DNA of 64,000 bases, from assembly GCA_030430075.1 (NCBI GenBank), contig JAUIGN010000003.1, positions 310,001-374,000 of the forward strand. The letters are read 5' to 3'. This document shows positions 48,601-63,600 of this stretch, piece by piece. Numbering within the stretch: the first letter of the stretch is position 1; each line of letters begins with the position of its first letter. The stretch comes from a bacterium (GTDB lineage: Bacteria; Planctomycetota; Planctomycetia; Pirellulales; Pirellulaceae). The notes under the pieces are model-generated. The model did no database searches, was not told where the DNA came from, and saw only the letters and a program-made list of their open reading frames with translations. Position numbers and translations under genes: made by a program.

Positions 48601-51600
48601 GGAGTGACCGAAACGATCCTCGTCGCCACCGTCGGAAGCTGTCAGGGCCGCCTGAGCAACCCAGGTGGCCCCATCATATTCATAGACAAGCACGCGTCCT
48701 TCGCGGCCATCGGCAGCGGCGGACGGGGCCCCTACGACGATCGTGTCGCCGTCGATGCCCACCGAGGTGCCAAACCCGTCACGATCGATCAACCGATCAA
48801 CCTGCGTCCATTGCCCGGCCGCATTTGATTCGAAGATGTACGCGGTGTCGTTGCCCGGTTCGCCGACGACCAATGTCCCGACGTCGATGGCCACGGACGT
48901 TCCAAACGCCCCGCCGACACCGGTTCCGCTGAGCACCGCTTGCTCCGTCCAATCATCGCCCAATCGCTGGAACACGTAGACCGCCCCATCGCCGCCGGCG
49001 GCCGCTGGCGCGCCGAGGATCGCCGTGTCTCCGCTGATGGCGACGCTGGCCCCGGCCGCATCGCCGATCGTGCCCATCCCGGGCCGCAACGTCGCCTGCA
49101 AGGGCCACGTCTCCGTGTCCTCATCGAACGTGTGGACGAACGCAGCACCCCGGTTGTCAAAGTCGATCGCTCCGACCACGGCCGTCGCTCCGTCGATCGC
49201 TACACTGGCTCCGGCCTTGGCCGTCGGCAAAGCGGCCGGAGTCACCGCCTCGGCGCCATCGACGCCCGACCAGCCGGGACCCCGCTGACGGAAACTGAAC
49301 AACGTTCCCTCCAGCAGGCTGTCCGACGGATTCGTCCCAACCACATAGTGGCCTTCGCTAATGATCGATCCACCGAACCCGAATCGCCAATCCCCTTCAA
49401 AATCGGTCGCGTTGGCGCTCAACTGATACGGGTACAAGATCGACTGCGGCTGTTCGATGATCGCGTCGTACAAATACACGCGGCCGTTATCGTCCAACGC
49501 CGAAGGCGCACCGAACATCAACACCGTACCGGCGGCGTCCAGCGAATTCCCACTCCCCAGGCGGGCTTGGGGAAAATCGGCCGGGTTCCCGAAGGAATTG
49601 AACGTATGGCTTTGGGACCAGGAGCTGCCGCTCCGCGAGTAACCTTCGACCACTCCCCGCTCGGAGCTCGCCAGCGGCGCGCCGGCGTAGAACTGGTCGT
49701 CGTCAATCGCCAGCACAGAGTTCCCGAGACGCGTACCGCTCTCCTGATCCCGAAACGTTGGCAACAAAGGCGACTTCGTCAGGCGAACCGTCGAACTGCC
49801 GGTGTCCGCCAGCACTTCGACTCGCCAATCAGAGAAACTACTGTCGTTGAGATTGTAGACGGATGCCGTGTGTTTGCCCGGGGCCCCCACAAACACATAG
49901 TCGCCGACGATGTCCACGTCGGCGCCCCAGTTGGCATTGGTCAGCCCGTTGTAGTTGTAACGGTCGATCTCACGGACCTCGGTCGTGCTGACGACGCCGA
50001 TCTTGCTGATGTTGTTGAAACTCAGGTTCTTTGACTTGCTGGAGTTGGTGAAGTTAACCAACCGGTCCACATTGTTCGTGTTTCCCGCCAGGTCCGCCAC
50101 CATGGCCGCGGTATGCGGCGCGACGGCCAACGCAGAGACGCCCGAGCCGACATCGTACTGGCCGGGACCGTCATAGTCCGTATCAACGGAATTCTGGGTT
50201 ACGGTCGCGAACACGCCGTCGGAGATCGTCGTACCCACCAACAGGAAATCGGCCCGGTCTTCCAACGCGTTGCGGAGGTCAAATTCGACGACGCTATCCG
50301 TATTGTTGATCTCAAACTGTGTCGCGTCATTCGCGAAGTTGAAATTGACGATCATCATCGCCGTATAAGGGCCAAGACGAATCTTCCGCTCGTTATTGAT
50401 TCCGGAATCGCCGCGAATGTCGTGAAAACCGATCCCGAAGTCAGTCGTCGCCCCGCCCTGTTCCACGATCGTCGCCTTGTTGTAGGAAGCGGGAGTGACA
50501 TCGACCGAAGTACTGGACGGCATCGCGTCCCCCTCCGGCATGAGAACTCGCTGATGGTTCCAGAAGTTCCCCTGCCGCTCGAAGGCATGCACGATACCCG
50601 GATTGTTCAAGTCAATCTCGTGTGACGTGTCGGCTCGGTCCGTCGAATAGTACCGCACCCCGGCGTCCCTGGCCCCCACAACCAGCCGCGAACCGTCGAC
50701 GGCTACCGAACTGCCAAAGCGGCCATTCCCATAAGATGCTCCGTTAATCTTGTAGTCGTCAACGTCGTCCCAGGCGTCCCCGCGTCGCTCGAACACGTAG
50801 ACGTCATTCTGGTCCGGCGCACCGACGACCAGCGTGGTTCCGTCCAGGTCCAGATCGATGCCGAAGAGGCTGTCGGGGGTCGTATTGGAATCGGTCAACG
50901 GTTGCAACGGCCGCCAGTAAAGTCCTTCATTGACGAACATGAAGACCTTGTCCACGTCGGGCGCGGCGACAAACAGCGTGCCGGTGGCCGGATCATAGAG
51001 CGTGTGCTTGCCGAACCCGTCCGCGTCCATACCGGTGTCCGCTTCCACGCCGGACTGCGTGATCGCTTCCGACCGCAACGCATCGAGGGTTGCCGAAGGG
51101 AGTGTGCCGTCCGTGGAGAACGTGCGGAACGCGCCGACGTCACCGCGGAAGGGACCCGCCGTATCGTTGAAGCCGGGCATGCCAATCACCATCCGCGCAC
51201 CGGCCATCGCGACACTCGATCCGAACTCGTCAGGTCGCGGTGCCGCATCGTCGACGCCGGCCGGCGCCACGGGCTCCAGACGTCCCGACCCGCTGCCGCC
51301 GTTGGCCCGTGTCCATGTCGGCCCGTTCTGCGAACCCTGATCGGGCAATTCGTAGAACACGTAAGCTGCTCCCGTGTCCGCCGCACCACTGTCGTAACCG
51401 GGAGCCCCGACAACGACGTAATCCCCATCGAGGGCCACCGCGGCCCCGAAGTGATCCTGACTGCGGCCGTCCTGCGCCGCCACGGCCGGATGCAAACCGC
51501 CGTCGGCCGTCAGCCGCGCGACCCGGGACCAGGCCGACCCGGCTCGGTCAAAGACGAACGCGCGGCCCTGTTCGCTTTCACCGTCATCGCTGTCCCAATA

Positions 51601-54600
51601 CGGGGCCCCACTGACAATCCGGTCCGCACGCATCACGACACTGCTGCCGAACTGCTCGCCCGCAACCGGTTCGGACGGATACAACGTCGTCTGCTCCGAC
51701 CAGCTCCCTGCGGTATTCTGCAAGACAAGCACCGAGCCCACATCGGCGTTGGCCCCGTCATCGTCGAGCGGCTGGCCGACGGCCGCGTAGTCGCCGTCCA
51801 GTGCCACCGCACGGCCAAAGTCGCGGCCGATGCTGAACGTGGAGTAGACTTCATTCCAGGCGCCGCCGCTGCGGTCGAAGAAGTATGCCGTATCGTGCGT
51901 CGTCGCCCCAACTCCCGGGGCTCCGATCAACGCGGTGTCACCGTCCAACGCCAGCGAGGTGCCAAACGCATCTCCGCTGGCCGTGTCCGCGGCCATGAAC
52001 TTCGACGTCTGGGTCCAGGCGCCGCCCACCAGTTCAAACACATACACGGCGCCCGCGTCCGCGCCGCGCGTGTTGTCCTGGGGCGCCCCGATCAGCAGCG
52101 TGTCGCCATCCAGTGCCAGCGACGCTCCGAATCCGCCGGCGGCCGATTCCGCGTCCGCCGCGTTCAAGCGGATAACCTCCTGCCAGGTACCGCCTACCCA
52201 GTTGTAGACGTAAACCAACCCGGCCGAATCACCGTTCTGCTCAGCCGACACGGCCAGTGTCAGGCCGTCGTCACTGATCGCCATGGCCCGGCCTACGTGC
52301 AGCGGCTCCAGCGCCTGCGCGCCGTCCAGCTTGGTCTGCTGGGTCCACGATACAACGCCGTCGACCGTCAGCACATGCAAGACGACGTCCTTGAGCCCCA
52401 GCGCATTGACCGCCACGGTTTCGATCGCCTGATCCGCGACGACATCCGGCTCGATCACGTCAAGCTGGTCCAGGCCGTGAATCGTGAGCGGCTCGACACC
52501 GGTAAATTCGAGCGTCGTTGCGTTCAACGTCACCGTGCCGGCGCGGGCCGCCGTGCCGCTCGGCCGATACACGCCGCTCGGCGTCCCGTCGCCGGCGACG
52601 CGGAGCTTGTCACCCACCGTGTCGTGGGCTCCGCCGTTGAACACGACATTGATCATTCCCTCCGGCGATGCCTCATCGAAATCGGCAAATGCCAGGTCGT
52701 CACCCGACTCGCCGTTGAACGTGGCGATCGAAGTCGTCGCCATCTTCACGTCGTCCTCGACGTTAAACGTGTCGTCACCGCCGGCCGCGTTAACCGTCAG
52801 GCTGGCATCGAATTCCAACACCGGGTCACCGACCACCTGCACGATGTCGTCTCCATCGCCAAGCGAAACGAGAATCTGCTCGATCCATCGCGACTCGATG
52901 TTCGCAGACGGCAAGACCTCTGCCGGATCGTCACTCAAGGCGCGATGAACCACCTGCGTGAATGGCTCGGCTCCCGGATCGGCCCCGGCATAAACCGTCG
53001 CTCCCCCACCGGGAAACAGATCGTCGATCGTCGCCAGATTGAAGGCCACGGTGTTGCCGTGGATGCTGGCCGAGTCACGCACATGAATCGTATCGTTGCC
53101 GTCTCCGGGCGTGCCGTTGACGAAGACCCGCACGCCTGCCACCAGTTGCGGCGGCACCGGTTCCTCCAAACCGAAGCCGGCCATCGAATAGCGGCCGGGA
53201 TGGGTCGAGTCAGGTGCGCCAAGTTCGACCGTATCATCCCCCGCGCCGGGATCGATCCAGAATGACGACGCCTTGCCCCCTGTCACGGACTGCTCGCGAT
53301 GTGTCCCGTGCACGGCGAATGTATCATTCGCCTGACCACCGTTCATCACGACATTCTCGAACAGCAGGTAGGCGATCGGCGCCGCCCCGGACCGAGTGAC
53401 CGTGGTTGTATCAAGAGGCCAGTACGTGCCGTCCTCCAGTTGCCGCGTGCCGGACGTATCGTCGTTCTCGATCAACCAGGTCTGGCTGCTGACGGCGTCC
53501 TGGTCGTTGAAGTAGAGCGTGTCTTCCGCCTCCGGCAGGTCGCCCGCCAGCGTCAACGAGCCCTGGATGAAATCGAGCGTCCCGTGCAACTCGGCACCGC
53601 CCACTGTACCGATATAGACGGTGTCCTTGCCGCCCCCGGTGTTCAGCAGAACGTCCAGCGCCGCATCAACGGCCGGGACATAAAACGTGTCCGCCGCGGC
53701 GCCTAAGCGAATTTCGACCGAGGCGATCGAGGCAACATTGACGGCCCCGCCGATCCCCAGGCCGACCACGACGTCGCCGTCCAACGTGCCCTCGTTCGCA
53801 GCTGCATCGCCGCGGTCGTCCAGGACGACCGCGTTCGTCCCGCTGCCACCCTGAACGTTGAGCGTTCCGTGGACAAAGTCGACCAACCCCGGTTGGGCAG
53901 GATACAGGCCACTGGCCGTGGAACTGACGGTGAACGTGTCGTCGCCACCGTTGCCCAGCAGGTTCACGTCGCCATGATCATAGACGCTGTCGATGTAGAA
54001 TGTGTCAGCCGCGTTGCTCAGTTGCACATTCACGGTCTCGACCGAACTGCTGATCGTCTCCACCGCATCCTGAATGGTCCGTGTTGCAAAGTAGACGGCT
54101 GCCGGCCGATCCTCGCCCGTGTATCCCGCCCCGAATGTCTCGTTGTGATCGATCAGGGTGTTTCGGTTGGGCGTCATCCCCATGCCCGTCAGGCCAATCG
54201 CCGTCAACTGGCCCGTGTGGGTCGAAGCGTCGCCGAAAACGTTCAACGTGTCTGCCATCCCGCCGCCCCCCTCAAACGCGACGATGCCATGGATTCGGTT
54301 CAGCGTCCCCGTGTCCGCGCCGACATCGAGCAAGTCGTCGCCACCACGGCCTTCGATAAAGAGTGTCGACCGGGGACCCACCCCGTCCGCGGCAAACTGA
54401 TCGTCACCGCCACCCAGACCAACCCGGATCACGGCCCCTTCACCGATTCCGGCCGACACGACTTCCAGGCTGACGATGTCAATCTGACCGCTCATGCCGA
54501 GCCCGTTGAGCGAATCCACGTCGCCGGCCGCATCGTAATCGAACTGGCCGGCCAACAGATCCGTACTGCTTCCGCTGCTGATCCGGATCGTGTCACGCGT

Positions 54601-57600
54601 CCCGCCGTTGCCGCCCGCCCCCACGTCGATCGACAGCCGGGCATTCACGTCCTCCAGCGTTCCATCGTCACCGGGATCCGCGTTCGTCGACGTGAGCGGG
54701 CCGGCGTTGCTGGAAATGTAATAATCGTCCGCCCCGTCGCCTCCTTCGATCGTGGTCGTACCCGCCACCGCCTGAATATAGAAGGCGTCCGCCCCGTCCG
54801 CCCCGCGGACGACCGTCAAGCCAGCCGCATTGATCCCCTCCGGCCCCTGGATCCGAACGACATCGGCGTCGTTCCCCCCAAGAACCGTAACTTGCGGCGC
54901 GTCAACGGCTCCCTCGATGACAATCTCCGTCCCGGTGTTGGTATCGACGTCCGTCTCTGTCAACCCGTCCGTGTCGCCGGCAATGATCACCTCAACACCG
55001 CTCGCAACCATCGTTCCGGCCGGGAGGTCGATCTGGTCGCCCGCCTCCAGCGTGATCGCGCCGGCCGCTGCGGTGATCGTTCCCGCCGCGACCGCTTCGC
55101 CAATCAGGCTTGCCCCGGCAGTCGCCAACAGCAACAGGTCCTGGCCGCTCAACGCCGCATCTTGGACCGCCAGACTCACCGCACCACTCTGCGAAGCCGC
55201 CTTGAGGACGTGCAGCGCCCCGTCAACCAATTCCAAATGGATGTCGTCATCCGCGAGCGTGAAGAGCCGCCCGGTCGCCGGCAGCGACGTCGACAACTGC
55301 AAGGTGTCGGTCTGCCCCGAACCGCCGCCGAAGATCTCCAGTGCGTCACCCGGCTCGCCGATCCCCCCGCCGACAGCGACCAGGTCAATGTCGGTGCCCT
55401 GAACATCGGCCAGCTCGTCGGACGCGCCATCGACAATCGAGCCGGCCAAGGTCACCAGGCGGACATCTGCCAACTGTGAAACCACGCCGCCCAGACGAAG
55501 GTCGCCAACCGTCTCGGTAACGAAGATACTGCCGCCGGCGACGGCAGAGAACAGCCCATCGGCATTGCGCGAGGAGTCGATTTCGAGGAAGTTGTCCACG
55601 GAACCGATGCCGGCGGTGGCGGTTAACGTCACCGAGTTGGCAATCACGCGTGCGGTGGTGCCGTCGCTGCCGAATGCGTCAACGATCGAGGCGCCGTCCC
55701 CTGCCGCCGTGAGGGCGACGTCGCCCGCCGTCGACTCGATCAACCCGACCGCAAGATCGCCCGACAGCTCAGTCACGGAGACGTGACCATTCGAGATCCC
55801 GTCGATGCGACCGGCGTCCTGGACGTCGCTCTGAATCCCGATGTCGACCTGCGTGCCGCTCGGCGTCGCATCCGCGGCCGCAAACCGCAAGTTGGCCGCT
55901 GCAACGTGGGTGAAGTTGTACGCCGCAGGTACCGGCACGGCCATGGTTGTGTCGGCAAAGAGCCCCAGGTCGACATCACCGGGCATCACTGAGTCGTCGT
56001 CGGGGCGGAAGAAGTTCAAGAACGTCCCGCTTGTCGTCAGCGGCATGCCGTCAACACCCAGTTCGCTCACCTCAACCGTCAGCCCACTGGCGACGGCCCC
56101 GCTGGCACTGACTTCCTGCACGGCCGGCTGGAAGAGGAGATCGACATCACCGCCGGCGGCCAGCGAATCCGCGTTGAAGACGGCATTCACAGGATCGGCA
56201 TCGCGCAAACGCCCGGTCAGCTCGAGCCACACTTCACCGCCGGCCGCGGCCTCCAGCGCGGTGGGCCCCGCGTCCGTCCGAACCAGCTCGACGGCAAGAC
56301 GATGGGCCGTTGAGCCGATGTCGCCGAAGGCATCCAGTTCCAAACCGCGTGTGCGGACTACGCCCGCCCCACCGCTCGCCAAATCGGCCCCATCCACAAT
56401 GCTGCCGCCCGCCGCGACAATCGAGGTCGTCCCGATCGGGTTGTCAATCAGACCGCCGATCCCCACATCGCCGACCCCTTCGTTCAGAATCTCGACGCGC
56501 GTCGGTGCCACCTGGCCGTCGATGGCGAATGTCAGCGTCACTTGCTGGCCGTCCAGCTCCAGCCGCGGCGACGCGGTCGCGTCGACAACGTTCAGGTCGC
56601 CGACAACTAGGTTCTTGTCCGCCGCGTTGGTGATTCGCACGGCGCCCACCGCGGCGCCAACGGAGACCGTCCCTCCGCTCCCCGCAATCATCCCCAGCGG
56701 CGCGGTCTCGTTGTCCTGGTCGGCAACGTCGTTGGTCGCCATCCGCACGGCCCCCATGCCGCCGCTGGTGATCTCGTCGACAATCACCGCCGGTCCGGTG
56801 ACCGTCTGTCCTTCACCCAAGCCGCCGTTGACGGTCACGTTCTCCGCAATGATGATTTGGCCGTCCGCGTCGATCAGCAGTTCCGGGCTGACCCCGGCCA
56901 GCAGCGACAGGTCTCCGTTGAAGTCCACCGTTCGACCCGCTAAGAACTCGCCGCTGGCCGTCGTCCTTTTGGTTCCCACGGCTGCCGCGTTGCCGGTCGG
57001 TTTGCGCAGGTACCGATCAATCAACTGATTGGCCTCAACGGTCAGGTCGGACGCCGTGATGTGCGAGCCGCTGGCGGTGATCACGTCCGCCTGGCTTTCG
57101 TAATTCACATGGGATGTCGAGTCGGCCGTGCCCACACCGCAACGACAGATGGACTCGGAATCCGCGCTGAGGTCGACCATCGCGTGCTCCGTGCCAAGCG
57201 TTACGCTGTCCGCGACAATCGAGGCACCGCCGACGAGCCGGCTGGTTGCTGTATTGAAAACGTCGATCTTGGCCTTGGCGTCGGTGTCGGCACCGAGCGC
57301 TTTGCCTTTGGCCTTCGCCTTTGAATCAGCGTCGAGCCGATTCACGCTGGCGTCGATGACAACGACCTTTCCTGTCAGCTCCGCACCGGCGCCGATAACG
57401 GTCTCCGTGGTTGCCCGGCTGCCGCTCGTACCCAAGGTCAGGGTCGCTGAAGTATCGGACCCGACACCGAGGCCCGACGAGTCCGTCACGCTGCTTGCGT
57501 CCGCATCGACACTGCTGAGCGACACAACCGTCAGCGTCTCGCCGGCCGCGAGCTGGGCGTCGCCGATCGATGCCGTCGACTGGTAGTCGAGCGTCGAGGT

Positions 57601-60600
57601 GACATCCGCTGCGGCCGTGCTGACCAGCCCGCCCCCATCGCTCTCGGCGAGGACCGTGGAGAACTGTTCCGTCGTCGACGTCAACCCGATGTCGTTGGCC
57701 GCGACGAGCGACGCCTGGTCCTCGACGGCCACAATCGCCGTCGTATCGACGGTCACTCGGGCGTCGGCCCTGCCGACCGAAACCACGCCGCCCCCACTGT
57801 TCGCGGACGACGCCGCCGCATTGCCGATCGAGGTGGCGTCGGCTTCGATATTCAACGCATCCAGTTCCGCGCCGCTGCCAATGCGCGTCGTGACGGTCGG
57901 CGTGGAAGTCGCTCGGGTCCGAGCCGTTGCCACGCGCACCAGGCCGCCACCACTGCCGCTGGCGGCGGCCGTCACGATCCCGTCGCCCGACGGGGCGCCG
58001 GCAAGGGCCCGCGCGCCGCCGACCCCGTCCAGGACCTGGCGGCCGGCACCCGTGGACGTCAGGTCGATCACCAGCCGGTGCGTCGCACTCCCCATACTGG
58101 TCAGGTCAACGCCCTCGGTCCGCAACCAACTCTGCCCCGTCAACGGGCTGCCGGTGACCGGGTCCGTCGGATCCAACGTCACCAGGCTCGTACCCGCCGG
58201 AACGTCACTCAACTGAAACGTCGTGCCGGTGGCATTCGTTACGTAATAGGTCACGCCGTCGGTCAGGCCGCCGATCGGCTGGTCGCCGACTGGCAGCAGC
58301 GAATGAATGTCGAGTTGCTCGCTGTCGCTCGCCGACGGTGTCAGATCGATCGGATTGGGGGGCGTTGCCGGAACAGGTGGCGTTGCACTCGGGTCACCCG
58401 GATCGCCAACCGCTTCGGCGTGCGTCGCCGCCAGTTGGATAACGGTCGGCGCCGCCGGGTCGACAATCACGAAGTACCGCTGACCGTCGGCGAGCCCTCC
58501 GATTAGCGAACCCTCCGCCGCATAGATGACTTCATCGCCACTCGCCAGGCCGTGGCCGGCGCCCAACAGGATCGTCTCCGAGCCGCCATCCACGGCGCCC
58601 GCCGTGAACTCTGTTCCACCCGGCGCACGATACGTGACCGGTTGCCCGTTGGAAAATCCATGCCCGCTGCTGGTGATGATGCTGCCGCTTACATCCGCAC
58701 CGCGAAACGACGTTGCCGGCGCCGGCAGGGTGGAAGGATCAATCAGTTTGATCCGGAATTCATCGATCGCCACGACCTGGTACGTCGTGCCGTTGCTCAA
58801 ACCTCCCACGACCGCGCCTCCATCCACCTGGTAGGTCACACGATCTCCGCTGGAGAGCCGATGGGGGAACCCGAAGGTGATTTCGTCCCGGTCGAGATCG
58901 ACCCTGGGCGTAATTCCATCGCCGGCCAGCGATGTGAAGGTGGCCCCAAGCTGCAGGGCGTTGTCGGCCGTGACGATCACACCGTAATCGCGCCCGTCCT
59001 CCAGGCCGCCAATGACGGTCCCGACCGCTGCGTCGTAGGTGACCGTGTCGCCGGTCAGCAGTCCGTGGGGTCCGTTCAACTCAATCGCGTCTTGACCGCT
59101 CAGCACATCCGTCGCCGCATTGAACGTTCCATCGGAGAATGTGGGCGGTGTGGTGCCATGTGTCGCCTGGATGTCGATCGTGGTGCCGGCGTCGATGAGG
59201 GCGTCGTCGCTGACTTCGGCCGAGACGGTAGGATCCGATTCGGCGGTGGACGTCAAGTCGGTGACGTCAACGGCCCCTCCCGAGTTGCTTCGTGAGGAAG
59301 CGTCGGCATCCGTATTCGCAGTGGCTTGCACGGTGACACTTCCAGACGCCGTCATCGCTCCACCGACGCTCGCCGCCACCGTCGGTTCCGACTTGGCAAC
59401 GACCGCCGAAGCGCCAACCGAGACCACTCCACCGCTGGACGTCCGCGCGCCGGCCGACGCGCGTTCGGCCGCCTGGGCCGTGACCACGACCGCGATCGCG
59501 CCGGCGCCCGCTCCATCCATCACGTCACCCGCCAGGCGAGCTTCCGTGACGCCGCCGGTTGTTGCCTGTGGGTTTCCGACGGTGACTGAGACCGCGGCGC
59601 CGCCCGTATTCTTCATCTGAGCGTCCGCGACGTTGGAGGAGCGCGCTTCGACCGCCACCGTTCCAGCAGGAGCCCGTACGGCCGCGCCCGCTTCCACATT
59701 CGCCAGTGTCTGACCACTTGCTTCGGCATCGGTCGTTTGCAGGTCCACGGCGACGCCAGCGGACGCCGCAGTGACGTCGCTGGAAACCGTGGCGCCCCGA
59801 TTATCCAGGAAGGTCGACGCGGCCGGATCGTAATTGTGGGCGGCCAGCACCGAAACACTCCCCGCCTCGCTGGCCACCACGCCGCCACTCTGAATCTGTG
59901 CTTGGACATCCGGCGCCGACCGCGCGTCGACATCGACGACACCCACGGATGCCCCCGTACTCAAGACCCAGGCTTCGACATCGGCGGCGGCATCCGTCTC
60001 CACCAACGACTCGATCGTTACGTCGCGGCCCGCACTGATAATGGCGCCCGGGGCGACACGGGCGGAAACGACGGGCTGTGTTTCGGCCTCCATGACGGTT
60101 CCCGCGGCGCCCGCCCCGCCGATCGCGACGGCCACCGCGTCAGCGTCCGCTTCCGCCAGTGCATAACTGCGGATCGTCACATCGCCGCTGACGTCGATCG
60201 ACTGGCCATTGGCCAGGAAGGAAGCGACGGTCGGCGACGCACTTGCCAGCGACTCCGTGCCGGCTCCAGCCGCCGCACCACTGGCCAGCGGCGTGGCGTT
60301 GGCGATCGCCTGGTGCGCGCTGTCCGCCTCGATCAAGACATTCCCACCTTGCGCGATCGATCCCGCCAGGTACGCCTGGGTGCTCCCGTCGGCAATCGCT
60401 TCGGCGATTCCCGCACCAATGGAGACACCGCCGGAAGCGGCCAGCCCAAACGCATCGGCAACGGCCACATTGTCTGCCAGGGCCCGAATGTTGATCGAAT
60501 CACCGGCCGCCGTGCCGCCGCGCAAAATGGCATCGGTACCGACGTAGGCGGAGATGTCCGGCGAGTTAACCGCCTTGGCCAGCGAGCCGACGCCGGAGCC

Positions 60601-63600
60601 GACAAAGGAACCGGCCGACGCTTCTGACGAAGCATTCGCCCGGCGCCCCAGGCTGGCACCGTGACGATCCACGTTGTGCAGTGTTTCCACCGTGATCGAT
60701 CCGGCGGCGTCCAGCGTGGCACCGTCGCCGATGAAGGTTGCGACCGTCGGCGTGACCTGAGCCAGCGCATCCGACAGTCCCACGGCGACGCTGCCGCTGA
60801 TCGCTTGTCCCCGCGACTCGGCCGTGGCGACCGCGTCGGAGAGCGTGCGGATCGCGAAATCGCCACCGACCGTGATGTCGGCCTGCGGCGAAATAAACGT
60901 CGAAATCGTCGGGTCGACGACCGCGCTCGTCGCCACCCCGTTGCCGGCAAACGCCCCGACCGACATCGCTTCGCCCAGCGCGATCGCTTCACTGGACGTC
61001 AGCAGTTCCAGCGTCAGACTTCCGCCGTGCGTGATCGTGCCACCCAGAAAGACGTCGATCGTGCCGCCGACATGCGCCTGAGCGTCAATAACGGCAACGG
61101 GCGTCGTCGGCGAAGCGGCCGCACCGCCCACGGCCCGCGCGTGCTGATTCGAGATAATCTGAATCACCACGTCATCGTCGGATCCCGCGGAAATCAGCGA
61201 ATTGGTTCCCAGGTTGATGCTGAGCTGCGGCGCGACGGTGGCCGACACGTTGAGGATCGGCAGGGACGGAAAGCTGATGCCGTCGTCGTTGCCAACGCGC
61301 CGGATGTAGGTCGCACCGCCACTGTCCAAGGCATCCGGATCGCCTTCATCCTCACTGGTGAAATAGTGCGTCCCCAGCACGTCCCCGGCAACGGCACCGT
61401 CGGCCTGCCCAACCGTCGGCAACCTCCGTTGCCCCTCGCGAATGAACGCATACATCAACGCCTCTTCCGGGGCGTCCAGATCGTCCAACCCCAGCAAATG
61501 GCCCTGCTCGTGCAGCAGCACGGTCAGCAGATCGATGCCACCTGCCGCGGCTCCGCTGCGAGCGATCCGTTGCCCTCCCGGCTCGCCGGCAAACTCACTG
61601 TCATCCAGGGGCGTCGAATCGACGAACCAGCCGAACGCGTTGGCATCGGGATCGACGATAATCGTGGAACCGCTGACGGACGCAATCCGTCCCCCGTCGA
61701 GGTCCGCAATTCGCAACTCGACACCCGCCAGCGCCTCCGCCTGTGCCGCGGACAGCCCGGTTGCCCGCCACCGCTCGGCGGCCGCCGCTGCCAACGACGT
61801 GACCTCGGAAAGAGAGACGGCCCCGGCGACGGCGTCTGCCCCGCGCTGCGCTCCTGGCAACAACCGAATGGCCATGCCATCGGTCACCGTAACCTCAATC
61901 CGCTGTGAAGCCATCCCGCCCTGATCGTCATCGACAATCACGGCGACTTCGTAGACTCCGTCCCCGTCCGCATCGCCGGGCGAGTCCGCGGCGGGTGCCG
62001 TCAGGAACGTCAACGCGCCGGTCGACTCGTCGATGGCAAACAGGTCGGCATCGTCGCCGCCGATGATGTTGAATGCCAGCGCATCGCCTTCACTGTCATT
62101 CGCCGTGACCGTCAGCACGGACGTGAGGCCTTCCACGATCTCGACCGAGGAAGCGGACGTAAAGGTCGGGGCGCTGTTGTCGGTCTTGGAATTGGCAACC
62201 AGGTCGGAAGCCTGCTCGACCGCCACGAAGTTCCAGTTCAGAACCCGCTCGTCGAAAATGGTCAACAGGGTGTTATCCCCTGCGGCAATCATGGTCGCGT
62301 TGGCGCCGATCTTGACGTCCTGGTCGGGCGAAGCCTGGGCCCCGTCGGTATATTCGATGGGGATGATCGCCACCGCCTGGGCATCAGGGTTCGCATTACC
62401 CCGGTAGACCGATAGCGTGTAGGCGTCCCCCCCCACGTCGACGCTCGCATCATCTCCCAACGCGGCGAGGATCACCGGTTTGACGAAAGTGCTGGAAGAC
62501 GCACCGGCGCCGCCGATGGGAACGGTCAACGCAAACGCGTCCGAGTGCCCCCGGTGAAAGGCAATCGCCAGATTGGAATAGTCACCGTCCGCAGTCACCT
62601 GGCCGTCCACATGCGTCTCGACCGTCCCGTTAGCGCGGGCCGTGGCGACGGCAGCACCGGCACCGATCAACCCCACCACGTCGCTCTCAGCCAACCCGTC
62701 GATGTTGATGTAAGACTGCGAGACCACCAGCACATCGGTCCCGGCAGTAATCGCCGCGTCCAAGGCGATGGTCGATTCGAGTTGGGGATTGGCCGCGGCA
62801 TTGGCGTCGGCGCCGGCGCCGCTGATGATACCGCCCGACCCGGATGTCGCCTTGGCAACCGACTCGCGGAACACCTGCCGACGATCGTCTTCCCCAACTC
62901 CGGCATCCGCGACCACTTCGTAGTTATTGAGCGACTCGACGATGATCGACCCGTCCGCGTCAATCGTCACGTCAGCAACGTCATCGTCACCATCGTCGAT
63001 GCCGTCTCCGATCGTGGCGGTCAACTTCGGCTGGACGTCGACATCGGCGAGTGCGACCGCGACGCTGGCCCCGGTTGAGAACGCCACGCCAAGCGCCCGG
63101 GCGTCGGCGTCAGGCGCGGCGATGGCACGAACGATCACGTCGCCGCCGATTGAATTGCTGGTGCCGACGTCTCCGTTCAAGCTGGCCGTGACGATGGGCG
63201 ACACGTCGGCGACCGCCTCGGTCCCAGCGCCGCTGGCCGACAACCCGGGTCCTCCCAGCCCCCCTGCCAAGGCGAGAAGTTCCGTATCGGCCGTCGAGCG
63301 GTTGGTGGCTTCAATCGTCACGTTGTCGGCATCTCGCACCTCACCATCGACGGTGGCCTTCGTCTCACCCGAAATCGTCGCTTCCGACTCAGCGACCCCG
63401 ATCGCCGCCGCCACGACGCCCAGACTGACCGCCGCACCGGCACCATCCGCTTCAGCCTTCTGCTGCGAGTCCGCCCGAACCGTCACATCGCTGGCCAGCA
63501 GCGACGCGTTCTCTCCGAGCGACGCGGCGACGGTTCCCTTGACTTGCGACTTCGAATTCGCCCCCGCGCCGGAGAATGCACCACCGCCCGCCGCGATCGA

